From assembly GCA_964431105.1 (NCBI GenBank), contig CAYSIR010000001.1:7982-71981 (forward strand): a stretch of DNA of 64,000 bases, given 5' to 3'. Under the pieces are notes generated by a model that was not told the DNA's origin, did no database searches, and saw only the letters and a list, made by a program, of their open reading frames with translations. The DNA comes from RECH01 sp964431105. GTDB lineage: Bacteria; Cyanobacteriota; Cyanobacteriia; RECH01. The translations under genes were made by a program, and so were the position numbers. This document shows positions 17,701 to 27,715 of this stretch, in pieces; position 1 is the stretch's first letter, and every line of letters begins with the position of its first letter.

Positions 17701-18702
17701 GAAGTCTCGCAACACCCAGTCGTTACCTCTCTCATTTAGGGTGCGTTACTTCTCTTTAGTTACCAACTGTGATCATAATTCAACCGTATTATTACTGAAT
17801 CGATTGAATGGCTTGTCCAACAGATGGTTCAATTCATTGAAATCTCGACGACTTGTGGCAGGCACAGCAGATTTTGTTGCTGTCGGTCTGCTTCAAAACC
17901 AAACCCATCAAAGCGCCTAGCCCAATCAGAACTGCGCCAATGGAAGTCGGCACAAACTAAAGTAATGCCCTTCAAGTTCAGGGTTAGATCATCCAAGTAG
18001 ACCTACCCCCGTCGTCCGAATACTAAAGCCTTGCCACATCGGCTGATTCATGCGGCGGTAGTTAGGCTGTTGTTGAGGCGACAGATCTAATGGGTCAAAC
18101 CGTTCGGTTCTGGCTAGCCGATTCTGCCCTAGCTCAATCGTGCATCTGCTTTCACGGTCTCGGTCTTCCGGGTTCAACGGTCATGGAACAGGGTGATCGC
18201 CGCAACGGTGATGGAGCAAAGGGTCTGGCAGTTTTCGCCGAATGCATTTCTCTGCCACCATGGTTTATCCTTTACAAGAAAGCTGTCGGGTGGTCATCCG
18301 GTTGACCACTGGCAATTAAATGCCTGATGGCTCTGTAGTGAAAGGATTGGCCGTCCTGTTTTTTGAATCTAAGCACGGGGCTTCTCTCAAGATTGGGCAA
18401 ATGGTCAGCAAAAATGAGAGATGAGGGCAACCTTGTTGAAAGACGATTTGATTAAACAGTGGCCGGGTTGGACAGCGGCTATGTTGGAAATCGGAAAGCG
18501 TCTGGCAAAGAGGGCTAGCGCTACTGTGCCCTTCACACCGGCAAGGTGCTGACGATGGACGATTGAAGCCGGGGTAACCGCCTATTGAATAGGTGTTAGC
18601 CTGGCTAGTGCTGGCGTGCTGATTGATTCTCCAATTGTTGTTCGTTGCTTGCTTCATGACTGCCGATATTCTTACCCGCTTTGTTTGCGATCGCTTTTCC
18701 CT

Positions 18703-21700
18703 ATGGACTTCTCTGCTGCATCCAACCACAGACATATTCTCATCGTTGACGACATTGCAGTGAATGCTGCGCTGTTGACTGAAGTGCTGGTCAACGGTGG
18801 ATATATTGCACACACTGCGCTAAATGCTCAACAAGCGTTTGAACAGCTCAAGACGCACCCGATCGCCCTCATCCTATTAGATATTCGGATGCCGGATATT
18901 GACGGCTATAAACTGTGTCAGCGTATCAAGGCGCAGCCAGCCTATGCCGAGATTCCCATCATATTTGTGAGTGCGCTAGATGATGTGGTCGATAAGCTGC
19001 GGGCGTTTGAAGTTGGCGGCATTGACTACATCAGCAAACCGATTCAGCCGCCGGAGGTGTTAGCCCGCATTGACACTCATCTGCGATTACGGCGGCTGCG
19101 GCAACAGCTTCAGCAAGAGGTGCGCGATCGCAAACAAGCCGAAGCTCGCACCCAGGCATTACTGGAAATGGTGCAGGCCGTAAGTCTTGCGCCTGACCTC
19201 AATCATGCCCTAAAAACAGCCCTTCAGCATATTTGCAAATGGCTAGAATTTGGATATGGCAGCGTGTGGCTGCCGACTGACAATCAGCGATCGCTCGTGC
19301 ATAGCGCCGTTTGGCACTGCCATGGCTCGCTGTGTGTAACGCATGGCGATCGCATTGCTCAGAGTTTGGCTTATCTTCAGCCCTTGGCGCTTCAGCGCAA
19401 CGAAGCCTTAGAAGGGCGGGTATGGCACGAGGGAATCGCCGCCTGGGCAACCATTGACCCACCGACTGACGTTAGCGATCGCCCCTTTGATTGGCTGAGT
19501 GAGTTGGGCTACTGCCATAAATTTGCGATTCCCATTACCCGCTCCAGCGATGCGACGCCTCACACCGTTGAAGTGTTAGCCGTCATGGTGTTTTATGGTT
19601 GCCCGCAGCCCGACGAGGAGCATCGCTTGCAGCAAGTCGTTGCCCTAGCCTGCCAATTGCGAAGCAGCCTAGAGCAAAAACATACCCAAGATGCCCTAGC
19701 CCGCAGCGAAGAACGATGGCAACTGGTGCTAGACGGCAACCGGGACGGCATCTGGGATTGGAATACCCGCACCGACCAAGTTCTATTTTCCGATCGCTTT
19801 GCCGAAATTCTAGGCTATGGCTCCAGGCACGACCTGTCCAGCAAAGATGACTGGTGGCGACGGATTCATCCAGCAGATATCGATCGAGTTCAGCGTATCA
19901 CCCAAGCTTACCTACGCGGGCAAATCGCCAACTACGTGGTGGAATGTCGCATCCAGTGTAAAGACGGTCACTACAAATGGGTGCTGATGCAAGGCAAGGC
20001 ACAATGGGGCAGCAACGGCCATCCGCTTCGCATGGTCGGCTCGATGCGTGACATCGACAATGTCAAATTTGCAGAAGAAGCCCTCGCCCAACAACTGAAC
20101 CATGCACTGCTCATTCGCCAAGTTACCGATGAAATTCGCTGGAAGCTTGACTCTAGCAAAATCTTTGAAACAACGGTGGCTCAGGTTTCCCGGATGCTTG
20201 GAGTGAATCGCTGCGTTATTCATTCCTTTCGAGAGGAGTTCGAGGATCTGCCCATTGTGGCGGTGTATGCGGAGCCAGGGTATCGCCTACCGTCGAATTT
20301 CTCCATACCGCTTCATAACAACCCCCATGCTGCTGTGGTGCTGCGCGAAGACCGGGCGATCGCGTCTGACAATGTATTGACCGATCCGTATTTATCAGGG
20401 TTGGAGGCGATCCATCAGCGGATTTCGCTAAAGTCAATGCTGGCCATTCGCACGTCCTATCAAGGATACGCCAACGGCGTTATCGGCGTGCATCAATGCG
20501 ACGATTTTCGCCATTGGACGGAAGAAGATATTCACTTAATTGAAGCGATCGCCGCCCAGGTTGGCATCGCCCTGCAACACGCCCATCTCCTTGAACAGGA
20601 ACAGCAGCAGCGCCAATTGCTAAACCAGCGTAATCTTGACCTTCAGCAAGAAATTCAGGAGCGCAAAGCAGCCCAGGCGGCGCTCAAAGCCCGTATCGAT
20701 CGCCAAAATACAACCCAGCGCATCATTGAGCGGATGCGACAAACGCTGGATTTGGAACAGGTGTTTCGATCGACGACCCAAGAACTGCGCCAGATTTTTG
20801 ACTGCGATCGCGTGGCTGTGTATCACTTCAATGAGGATTGGACGGGTGAATTTGTGGCCGAATCCATGTCCTCACGCTGCAAGCCTTTGGTGGTGGCCCA
20901 GTGGAGTGAGCAGATGGAACAAGAACAGTTCCAGGAAGCTAGCTGTGTGGTGAAGCGCTGGTCTGATTACAGTGTGGACAACCGCGACACCTACCTTTAT
21001 GAAACCAAAGGCGGGGCCTATGCCCGTGGCACTCCATTTCTTTGCGTGCGCGACATTTATCGAGCGGGGTTTTCAGACTGCTACATTGAGCTGCTAGAGC
21101 AATACGAAGCCCGCTCCTACCTAACGGTGCCAATCTTTAAGGGCGATCGCCTGTGGGGATTGCTGGCCCATTACCAAAACGTTGAACCCCGCGATTGGCA
21201 AGAAACCGATATTGAATTGGCCGTTTACGTTAGCGCGCAGTTAGGGGTTGCCGTTCAGCAGGCGGAGCTATTGCAGCAGACTCGCTTACAGGCGATCGCC
21301 CTTGAAAATGCCCGCGATGCCGCCCAGTCCGCCAACCGGGCCAAGAGCGAATTTTTGGCCAACATGAGTCACGAACTGCGCACGCCGCTAAATGCCATTC
21401 TGGGCTTTAGTCAAGTCTTGAGCCATGACCCTGACCTGACGGCAGATAACCGCGAATACCTCGACATCATCAACCGCAGCGGGCATCACCTGCTAACTCT
21501 AATCAACGATGTTTTAGAAATGTCGAAAATTGAGGCGGGACGCGCCCAGATTAACGAGTCGAGCTTTGATTTACTGCGATTGCTGGATGGGCTAGAGGAT
21601 ATGCTGAGCCTGCGGGCTAGCTCCAAAGACCTCGCCCTCACAGTGCAGCGATCGCCCCTTCTGCCTCAATACATCACCAGCGACGAAAGCAAGCTCCAGC

Positions 21701-22740
21701 AGGTAATCATTAACCTACTCGGCAACGCCATTAAATTTACCAACAGCGGCGGCGTCATCCTTAAAGCCTATCCGGCCCCATCTCTCGAAAAGCCAACGCC
21801 TGACTCTAAGTGCGTTCTGTGGTTTGAAGTGAGTGATACCGGCGTCGGCATTGCCAAAAATGAAATGAATCGTCTCTTCTCGCCATTTGAGCAAACGACC
21901 GCCGGGCAAGCCCATCGGGAAGGAACCGGGCTGGGATTGTCCATCAGTAAACAGTTTATTGAACTGATGGGCGGACAGATCTCAGTCAGTAGCGAGGTCG
22001 GCCAGGGCAGTACCTTTAAGTTCTACATTCAGGCGCGTCTGGCTGATGCAGCGAGCTTGCCTAGCACCAGCAGTCCCAAAAAGGTGATTGGACTTCAGCC
22101 CAATCAACCGACCTATCGATTGCTGATTGTAGATGACCACGACGATAGCCGTCTCATGCTGGCGCAGCTTCTGAGTCCGCTTGGCTTTGACGTTGCAGAG
22201 GCCTGTAACGGTGAAGAAGCGATCGCCCAATGGCAAGACTGGCAGCCCGACGCAATTTTGATGGATATGCGAATGCCGGTCATGGATGGCTATGAAGCCA
22301 CGCGCCGCATAAAATCCCAAACCAACGGACAATCCATCCCCATCTTGGCTGTGACGAGCAGCGTCTTTGACGATGACCGCGAGTCAATTCTTGAGACCGG
22401 GTGCGATGGGTTTATCGCGAAGCCTGTCGAAGAAGCCAAGCTGTTGGATGAACTAGCACGGCATCTACATATCAACTATGTCTACGGTGAAGCCTACGAA
22501 CCCACCGTTGCTGGTGTATCTCTGGTGCCGGACGATTTGGCCCACCTACCGCTGGACTGGATACAGCAAATGCATCGTGCCGCTAGCGGGTGCAGCGATC
22601 GCCTAGTATTGCAACTGATTGAAGCCTTGCCGAACTCAGAACAATCCATTGCTGATGGATTGACCAAACTAGCCTACAATTTCCGCTTTGAAGATATTGT
22701 GGCGCTGACCGAACCCCATTGCCCCTCATCCCACCCATGA
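18703..22740 (+). CDS. Multi-sensor hybrid histidine kinase (REC-GAF-PAS-GAF-GAF-HK-REC)
   Basis: A soluble 1345-residue kinase. Domains in order: receiver (about 15-130, phospho-Asp60 in LLDIRMPDIDGY), short coiled coil, GAF (about 165-325), PAS with PAC (about 335-460), GAF (about 475-630), coiled coil, a GAF of the phytochrome/cyanobacteriochrome type (about 675-845) with Cys793 in FSDCYIELL, HisKA with His890 in MSHELRTP, HATPase_c (GTGLGLSISKQF), and a second receiver (Asp1188 in LMDMRMPVMDGY). A helical tail of about 60 residues ends the protein. The ATG at 18703 is chosen because 29 upstream codons show no domain and look unlike coding sequence. The stop overlaps the next kinase gene (ATGA), so the pair is translationally coupled and probably one pathway. 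Confidence 0.93.
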   Translation: MDFSAASNHRHILIVDDIAVNAALLTEVLVNGGYIAHTALNAQQAFEQLKTHPIALILLDIRMPDIDGYKLCQRIKAQPAYAEIPIIFVSALDDVVDKLRAFEVGGIDYISKPIQPPEVLARIDTHLRLRRLRQQLQQEVRDRKQAEARTQALLEMVQAVSLAPDLNHALKTALQHICKWLEFGYGSVWLPTDNQRSLVHSAVWHCHGSLCVTHGDRIAQSLAYLQPLALQRNEALEGRVWHEGIAAWATIDPPTDVSDRPFDWLSELGYCHKFAIPITRSSDATPHTVEVLAVMVFYGCPQPDEEHRLQQVVALACQLRSSLEQKHTQDALARSEERWQLVLDGNRDGIWDWNTRTDQVLFSDRFAEILGYGSRHDLSSKDDWWRRIHPADIDRVQRITQAYLRGQIANYVVECRIQCKDGHYKWVLMQGKAQWGSNGHPLRMVGSMRDIDNVKFAEEALAQQLNHALLIRQVTDEIRWKLDSSKIFETTVAQVSRMLGVNRCVIHSFREEFEDLPIVAVYAEPGYRLPSNFSIPLHNNPHAAVVLREDRAIASDNVLTDPYLSGLEAIHQRISLKSMLAIRTSYQGYANGVIGVHQCDDFRHWTEEDIHLIEAIAAQVGIALQHAHLLEQEQQQRQLLNQRNLDLQQEIQERKAAQAALKARIDRQNTTQRIIERMRQTLDLEQVFRSTTQELRQIFDCDRVAVYHFNEDWTGEFVAESMSSRCKPLVVAQWSEQMEQEQFQEASCVVKRWSDYSVDNRDTYLYETKGGAYARGTPFLCVRDIYRAGFSDCYIELLEQYEARSYLTVPIFKGDRLWGLLAHYQNVEPRDWQETDIELAVYVSAQLGVAVQQAELLQQTRLQAIALENARDAAQSANRAKSEFLANMSHELRTPLNAILGFSQVLSHDPDLTADNREYLDIINRSGHHLLTLINDVLEMSKIEAGRAQINESSFDLLRLLDGLEDMLSLRASSKDLALTVQRSPLLPQYITSDESKLQQVIINLLGNAIKFTNSGGVILKAYPAPSLEKPTPDSKCVLWFEVSDTGVGIAKNEMNRLFSPFEQTTAGQAHREGTGLGLSISKQFIELMGGQISVSSEVGQGSTFKFYIQARLADAASLPSTSSPKKVIGLQPNQPTYRLLIVDDHDDSRLMLAQLLSPLGFDVAEACNGEEAIAQWQDWQPDAILMDMRMPVMDGYEATRRIKSQTNGQSIPILAVTSSVFDDDRESILETGCDGFIAKPVEEAKLLDELARHLHINYVYGEAYEPTVAGVSLVPDDLAHLPLDWIQQMHRAASGCSDRLVLQLIEALPNSEQSIADGLTKLAYNFRFEDIVALTEPHCPSSHP

Positions 22741-24206
22741 GCAATCCTTCTGCTTCTCTATCTGATGGCTGCGCTGGCAACATTCTGATTGTGGATGACA
22801 AAGTTGAAAACTTGCGTCTACTATCCAAAATGCTGTCCCAGCGGGGATATGACGTTCGTAGCGCCATCAATGGCCCCGTAGCGCTGCGAGCGATCGAGGC
22901 TCTCAAACCCGATTTGATTTTGCTCGACATCAATATGCCGCGCATGGACGGGTATGAGGTTTGTCGGCAGCTTAAAGATAACAACGACACGCGATCGATT
23001 CCGATTATTTTCCTCAGTGCCTTCAGCGATGTTGGCAACAAAGTTAAAGCCTTTGAGGCCGGTGGCGTAGACTACATTACAAAACCCTTTCAGATTGCAG
23101 AAGTGTTAGCACGGGTTAATAATCAGCTAACGCTGCGGCAAACGCAAGCCGAATTGCAAGCCAGCAACCGTCGCCTGATGGAAGAAGTGCAACAGCGCCG
23201 GGAAGCTCAGCAGATTTTACAAGAATCAGAAACCGCCCTGCGGCAGCGCACCCATGATTTAGAAATGGCATTGAACGAACTGCATCAAACTCAAATGCAA
23301 CTGGTGCAGTCTGCGAAAATGTCGAGTTTGGGGCAACTGGTGGCGGGGGTCGCCCATGAAATCAACAATCCGCTGAACTTTATTCACGGCAACCTGCGGC
23401 CGATACGCAACTATGCTGAGCAATTGCTGAAGCTGATTCAGCTTTACCAAGCCGATCGCCCTGATACGTCTCTCAGGGTTCAAACTCAGATTGAAGATAT
23501 GGATTTAGAGTTTGTTCAGCGCGACTTACCGCAACTGCTGGTTTCAATGCAGGTGGGTATCGACCGCATCATGGGCATTGTAAAATCGCTGCGGAGCTTC
23601 TCACGGGTAGAAGAAGCCGATCTCAAAACGGTCGATATTCATGAGGGGTTGGACAGCACGCTGATGATTCTCAGCCACCGGCTTCAGCAAAAACCAGACG
23701 ATGGCGGGGTTGAGATTATTCGCCATTATGGCTGTCTTCCCAAGGTCGAATGCTATCCGGGGCAGCTTAATCAAGTGTTTATGAATATTCTGGGGAATGC
23801 CCTGGATGCGATTGAGGATGAGAACATGAGCCACATTGAGTGCGGCCGTCCTCCCATTCATGGGCAAGTGATTATCACCACTGCAATGACGAGCGATCGC
23901 CAGGTGCAGATTCGCATCCGTGATAACGGCCCCGGCATTCCTGATTATGTTCAACAGCGCCTATTTGACCCATTTTTTACCACGAAGTCAGCCGGGCACG
24001 GTACGGGGCTGGGGCTGTCAATCAGCTATCGCATCATTAGCGATCGCCATCAGGGCAGTCTTGTCTGCCAGTCTACTCCGGGGCAAGGAACCGAATTTGT
24101 GGTGACGATTCCTGTGGCGCAGAGGGGAACCGGATCGGGACAGTGTTCAGCCGTTGCTCCATCTCACCATTCAGCGGTTCCCACCCACAATAGCTTTATG
24201 CCCTAG
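22737..24206 (+). CDS. Receiver-histidine kinase hybrid
   Basis: A 489-residue protein: N-terminal receiver (phospho-Asp64 in LLDINMPRMDGY), coiled coil (about 135-185), HisKA of the VAHEINNPLNFIHGN type with His207, and HATPase_c (FMNILGNALDAIED, GTGLGLSISYRI). A receiver ahead of a kinase usually means the kinase is itself regulated by an upstream kinase, which the overlapping preceding gene could be. The ATG at 22737 overlaps the upstream stop by four bases. No DNA-binding output domain is encoded in the pair, so the final regulator is elsewhere. A serine/histidine-rich tail follows the kinase domain. Confidence 0.92.
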   Translation: MSNPSASLSDGCAGNILIVDDKVENLRLLSKMLSQRGYDVRSAINGPVALRAIEALKPDLILLDINMPRMDGYEVCRQLKDNNDTRSIPIIFLSAFSDVGNKVKAFEAGGVDYITKPFQIAEVLARVNNQLTLRQTQAELQASNRRLMEEVQQRREAQQILQESETALRQRTHDLEMALNELHQTQMQLVQSAKMSSLGQLVAGVAHEINNPLNFIHGNLRPIRNYAEQLLKLIQLYQADRPDTSLRVQTQIEDMDLEFVQRDLPQLLVSMQVGIDRIMGIVKSLRSFSRVEEADLKTVDIHEGLDSTLMILSHRLQQKPDDGGVEIIRHYGCLPKVECYPGQLNQVFMNILGNALDAIEDENMSHIECGRPPIHGQVIITTAMTSDRQVQIRIRDNGPGIPDYVQQRLFDPFFTTKSAGHGTGLGLSISYRIISDRHQGSLVCQSTPGQGTEFVVTIPVAQRGTGSGQCSAVAPSHHSAVPTHNSFMP

Positions 24207-24828
24207 GCCGTTCGGGTTGTCCTTTGGCGGTGGGGCTTTTGATAGGGTCAGCGCATCTGATAGCCAAAATTTTTACAGGGCTACTCCCCCTTTTCGTAGT
24301 GCTTTTCAAAAGGTTGATCTACTATATGTAGAGCAGTCACGGCAGAGCCGTCGAGCCAATACTATGCATTACGCAAAAGTCGCCAGACCTTTTGCCTCAC
24401 AACCTTTCTAAGGGTTACTCAGAATCCTCGTTTTTGAACCAAGGAATGCGGGTTTCAGCGAGATCTGCGTAATGGATAGGAGCCAATACAGGAGTGAGTC
24501 AGCATGGTTGATTCGCCGTCCGGGCATCAGAATTTTGATTCAGGGCAGGACGATTGCCGCGATAACCGTTATAAAGGGTTAGGAATCAATGGTTTAGGCT
24601 GATGCAGCCTTGCCACCGGTAAAACGGCTAGCAGGGAGATGGCGATCGTAAACCGACCCTTGGGCTGGGTGACGCGAGGTTGAACGAATGTAAATGATTG
24701 TCGCGTTTGCCAGGGTTGCGAATAGTATAGAGGTCATATTGTCGGCTTCACGGCATCACGGGGCCAGCCCCCGCTGGTCGTTCGGCTAGTTCATTCACTG
24801 AGTAGAGCATCGCTGGGGACGTAAGACT
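24207..24828. other. Intergenic region with repeat A
   Basis: Between the second hybrid kinase and ftn2. Apart from repeat A copy 4 I see no gene or clear signal. Confidence 0.5.
24362..24479 (+). repeat. Repeat family A, copy 4
   Basis: 118 bp, forward. Ends CTATGCATTACGCAAAAG and TCTGCGTAATGGATAG. It shares CGCCAGACCTTTTGCCTCAC and CTCAGAATCCTCGTTTTTGA with the other copies. Confidence 0.85.
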
Positions 24829-26997
24829 GTGAGAATTCCGCTGGACTATTACCGAATTTTAGGACTGCCCATCCAGGCGACTGCTGAGCAATTGCAGCAG
24901 GCCTACCGCGATCGCACCCTGCAACTGCCCCGACGCGAATATTCTGAAGCGGCGATCGCGGCCCGTCGTCAGCTCTTGGACGAGGCCTATACGGTGCTGT
25001 CTAATTCAGAGCAGCGCCACACCTACGACGCGCAGTTTTTCCACGCGGCCTATGCCGACAGCGGCGATCGGCCGGCTGCGCCTGGCGATGCTGCCGATCC
25101 TTACACTCCCAGCATTGAGATTGCCGATGCTCAATTGGTTGGCGCATTGCTCATTTTGCTAGAGCTGGGCGAATATGAACTGGTGCTGAAGTTGGGCCGC
25201 CCCTATCTCAGTAGCGGCAATGCCTCAATTAACCCCGGCACCTACGGCGATACCGCGATTATTTTGGCAGATGTCGTATTAACGATTGCGATCGCCTGTC
25301 TTGAATTGGGCCGTGAACAATGGCAGCAAGGGCAGTATGAAAGCGCTGCCGAATCACTGGAAACTGGACAAGAGCTATTGCTCCGTGAGGGGCTATTTGC
25401 TGCACTGCGAGGTGAAATGCAATCCGATTTATACAAACTCCGCCCTTATCGCATCCTCGAACTGCTCTCCGTTCCGGAAACAGCAGACTCCTATGCGATC
25501 GATCATCAGCGCGGCCTGCAACTGCTCCAAGAAATGCTGGACGAACGCGGCGGCATTGACGGCACTCAGGATGATCAATCGGGGCTATCTGTGGATGATT
25601 TCCTCAAGTTTATTCAGCAACTGCGATCCTACCTAACCGCCGCCGAACAGCAGGCCTTGTTTGAAGCAGAATCTCGTCGGCCATCGGCGGTGGCCAATTA
25701 CCTAACGGTTTATGCGCTGGCGGCCCGTGGGTTTGCCGAACGCCGCCCCGCCCTCATTCGTCGCGCAAAGCTGTTTTTGCTGCGGTTGGGAATGCGGCAG
25801 GATGTGTATCTAGAGCAATCGATTTGTGCCCTGCTGCTCGGACAAACGGAAGAAGCTAGCCGCGCTCTGGAGCATAGCCAAGAATATGATTCACTAGCGT
25901 TTATCCGCGAACATTCCCAGGATTCGCCGGACTTGTTGCCGGGGCTGTGCCTCTATGGTGAACGCTGGCTGCAAAATGAGGTGTTTCCCTATTTTCGCGA
26001 CTTGGCCCAGAAGAAAGCCTCTCTCAAGGAATATTTTGCTGATGAGGATGTGCAGGCTTATTTAGAGGAATTGCCCAATGAGCCTGAACCGGCCAGTCAA
26101 TGGGTGTCTGCGGCGACTAAGGTGCGTGGTGCTGAGGAAAATGGCTATCGGGAGTTTGCGGCAACGGCGGAACGGTCGTATGCGCGATCGGTGAATGGTC
26201 ATCAGCCTATCGGGTATGGAACCAGCGCTACGGCTACGCTGGATGCCCCGCCTGCGTCGGGAAGTGCAGGAACATCTAATTCTGAAACGCCGCCGATCGC
26301 AGAACGGATGGGCTATGGCGATCGCTCTGGTGCGGGAGAATCGCGATCGCCCCAGTCGTCTCAGGAGTCGGTTCATCCTCGCGCTCGTCGGTCATCGCGG
26401 GGTCGTCCGAGTCCACGGCTGGATCGGATGTTATTTTTGGTGGCAATTGGCGTATTTGCGATCGTGGTGCTGGTGTCGTTGGTCAGCCGAATTAGCCGAG
26501 TCTTTGCGGGGGGCGGCGGTGACGTGACGGTATTGCAGCAGGGCAACCTCAGTGTGCTGCCCCAACAGTATGCGGCGTTGGTGGCACCGCCTGCACCTAG
26601 CCTAGATCAAGCCGAGTTAACGCCGGAGTTGGCGCAACAGGTCGTCGAAACTTGGCTTTCGGCAAAGAGGGCAGCGTTGGGCGAATCGCGCAATATTGAG
26701 GCGCTTTCTACAATTTTGGTTGATCCGGTTTTGTCGCGGTGGGTGTCTACCGCAGAAGGTGCGATCGCCAATAATTGGTATATGGATTATGAACACCTAG
26801 TCTCGATTGAAACGGCGGAGGTGTCTGAGGATCGTCCTGATGAAGCGATCGTGCTAGCAGCGGTCACAGAGACCGCCAACTTTTATGAGGATGGTCAGCT
26901 CAACCTAGAAGAATCCTATGATTCTGCGCTACGGGTACAGTACAATCTGGTGCGTCAGGATGGGCAATGGCGGATTGAGTCAATGGCGGTTCAGTAG
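24829..26997 (+). CDS. ftn2: Cell division protein Ftn2/ZipN (ARC6 homologue)
   Basis: A 722-residue protein starting with GTG. Residues 1-70 are a DnaJ-like domain (YYRILGLPIQATAEQLQQAY), though the HPD motif is absent. A long helical region with TPR-like repeats follows (about 90-420), then a polar, Ser/Arg-rich linker (about 430-525), one membrane helix (MLFLVAIGVFAIVVLVSLV, about 526-548) and a C-terminal IMS/ARC6-like domain (about 595-722). In cyanobacteria this protein anchors FtsZ to the membrane, with the N-terminal part binding FtsZ in the cytoplasm, and organises the division ring. It is the counterpart of plastid ARC6. Also named zipN. It is monocistronic here. Confidence 0.93.
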   Translation: MRIPLDYYRILGLPIQATAEQLQQAYRDRTLQLPRREYSEAAIAARRQLLDEAYTVLSNSEQRHTYDAQFFHAAYADSGDRPAAPGDAADPYTPSIEIADAQLVGALLILLELGEYELVLKLGRPYLSSGNASINPGTYGDTAIILADVVLTIAIACLELGREQWQQGQYESAAESLETGQELLLREGLFAALRGEMQSDLYKLRPYRILELLSVPETADSYAIDHQRGLQLLQEMLDERGGIDGTQDDQSGLSVDDFLKFIQQLRSYLTAAEQQALFEAESRRPSAVANYLTVYALAARGFAERRPALIRRAKLFLLRLGMRQDVYLEQSICALLLGQTEEASRALEHSQEYDSLAFIREHSQDSPDLLPGLCLYGERWLQNEVFPYFRDLAQKKASLKEYFADEDVQAYLEELPNEPEPASQWVSAATKVRGAEENGYREFAATAERSYARSVNGHQPIGYGTSATATLDAPPASGSAGTSNSETPPIAERMGYGDRSGAGESRSPQSSQESVHPRARRSSRGRPSPRLDRMLFLVAIGVFAIVVLVSLVSRISRVFAGGGGDVTVLQQGNLSVLPQQYAALVAPPAPSLDQAELTPELAQQVVETWLSAKRAALGESRNIEALSTILVDPVLSRWVSTAEGAIANNWYMDYEHLVSIETAEVSEDRPDEAIVLAAVTETANFYEDGQLNLEESYDSALRVQYNLVRQDGQWRIESMAVQ

Positions 26998-27178
26998 CCG
27001 ACTTGTCTTGTCTTGAGGTCAATGCGATGGCAGCCGGTCTGCTCTTGATTGGCGAGCGGGGGCAAGCGGGGCAATGTGGGGGTCGCCGTATTGGTCTGGG
27101 AAGAACAGCGGATGGATCAGTTGCGATCGCCCAACTAGACGCAAGACTAGGAGCGATCGCCTGTTGATACTGAAACTG

Positions 27179-27715
27179 CTACGACAGGTAGCCGCGTTCC
27201 GTCAATCCAGCAATGACCTTTTCCACACTTTCCTCAAGGGTTTCTAAATCCGTGCGGCATTCAATGTCTGGATTGAGCGGTGCTTCATAGGGATCATCAA
27301 TGCCCGTAAACTGCTTGATTTCGCCAGCCCGCGCCCGCTTATACAACCCCTTCACATCCCGTTCTTCGCAAACTTCCAGCGGCGCATTCACAAACACTTC
27401 CACAAAATCTCCAATCTTTTGGCGCACTTCATCACGGATGGCGCGGTAAGGGGAAATCGCTGACACCATCACAATTACGCCGTTACGAGTGAGGAGATGG
27501 GACACAAACCCAATCCGGCGGATATTCTCATCCCGATCTTCTTTGCTGAAGCCTAGCCCTTTCGTGAGGTTTTCGCGCACAATATCGCCATCCAGCACCT
27601 CAATGCCGTAGCCTTTGGCTCTCAGTTTTTCCTCAACGGCGGCCCGAATGGTGGTTTTACCAGCGCCACTTAATCCTGTAAACCAAAGCGTCACACCACG
27701 CTGATTTGCTGCCAT
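27179..27715 (-). CDS. cysC: Adenylyl-sulfate kinase
   Basis: Phosphorylates adenosine 5'-phosphosulfate to PAPS in sulfate assimilation. The 178-residue protein has Walker A GLSGAGKTT, the LDGDIVRENL segment, RIGFVSHLLTRNGVIV and the lid KGLYKRARAGEIKQFTGIDDPYEAP. The ATG at 27715 sits 9 bases after AAGGA; the in-frame TTG three codons earlier is less likely. The protein is a stand-alone kinase, not fused to ATP sulfurylase or CysN. Confidence 0.95.
   Translation of the reverse strand: MAANQRGVTLWFTGLSGAGKTTIRAAVEEKLRAKGYGIEVLDGDIVRENLTKGLGFSKEDRDENIRRIGFVSHLLTRNGVIVMVSAISPYRAIRDEVRQKIGDFVEVFVNAPLEVCEERDVKGLYKRARAGEIKQFTGIDDPYEAPLNPDIECRTDLETLEESVEKVIAGLTERGYLS

Larger units (their letters stand above)
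16761..18702. other. 1.9-kb region, mostly non-coding
   Basis: Holds one weak hypothetical gene (17116-17361) and one candidate small RNA (17610-17700). A 39-codon minus-strand frame at 17834-17953 encodes a possible membrane peptide. A minus-strand stretch ending near 17989 (LDLSPQQQPNYRRMNQPMW) also reads like coding sequence but has no supported start. Nothing else is recognisable. Confidence 0.45.

Noticed and set aside
18316..18813. A 165-codon minus-strand frame opposite the hybrid kinase start
   Set aside because: It overlaps the conserved receiver domain on the other strand and has no motif of its own.
24361..24411. Short frame encoding MHYAKVARPFASQPF
   Set aside because: It is a translation of repeat family A and recurs at 63477 with the repeat, so it is not a gene.
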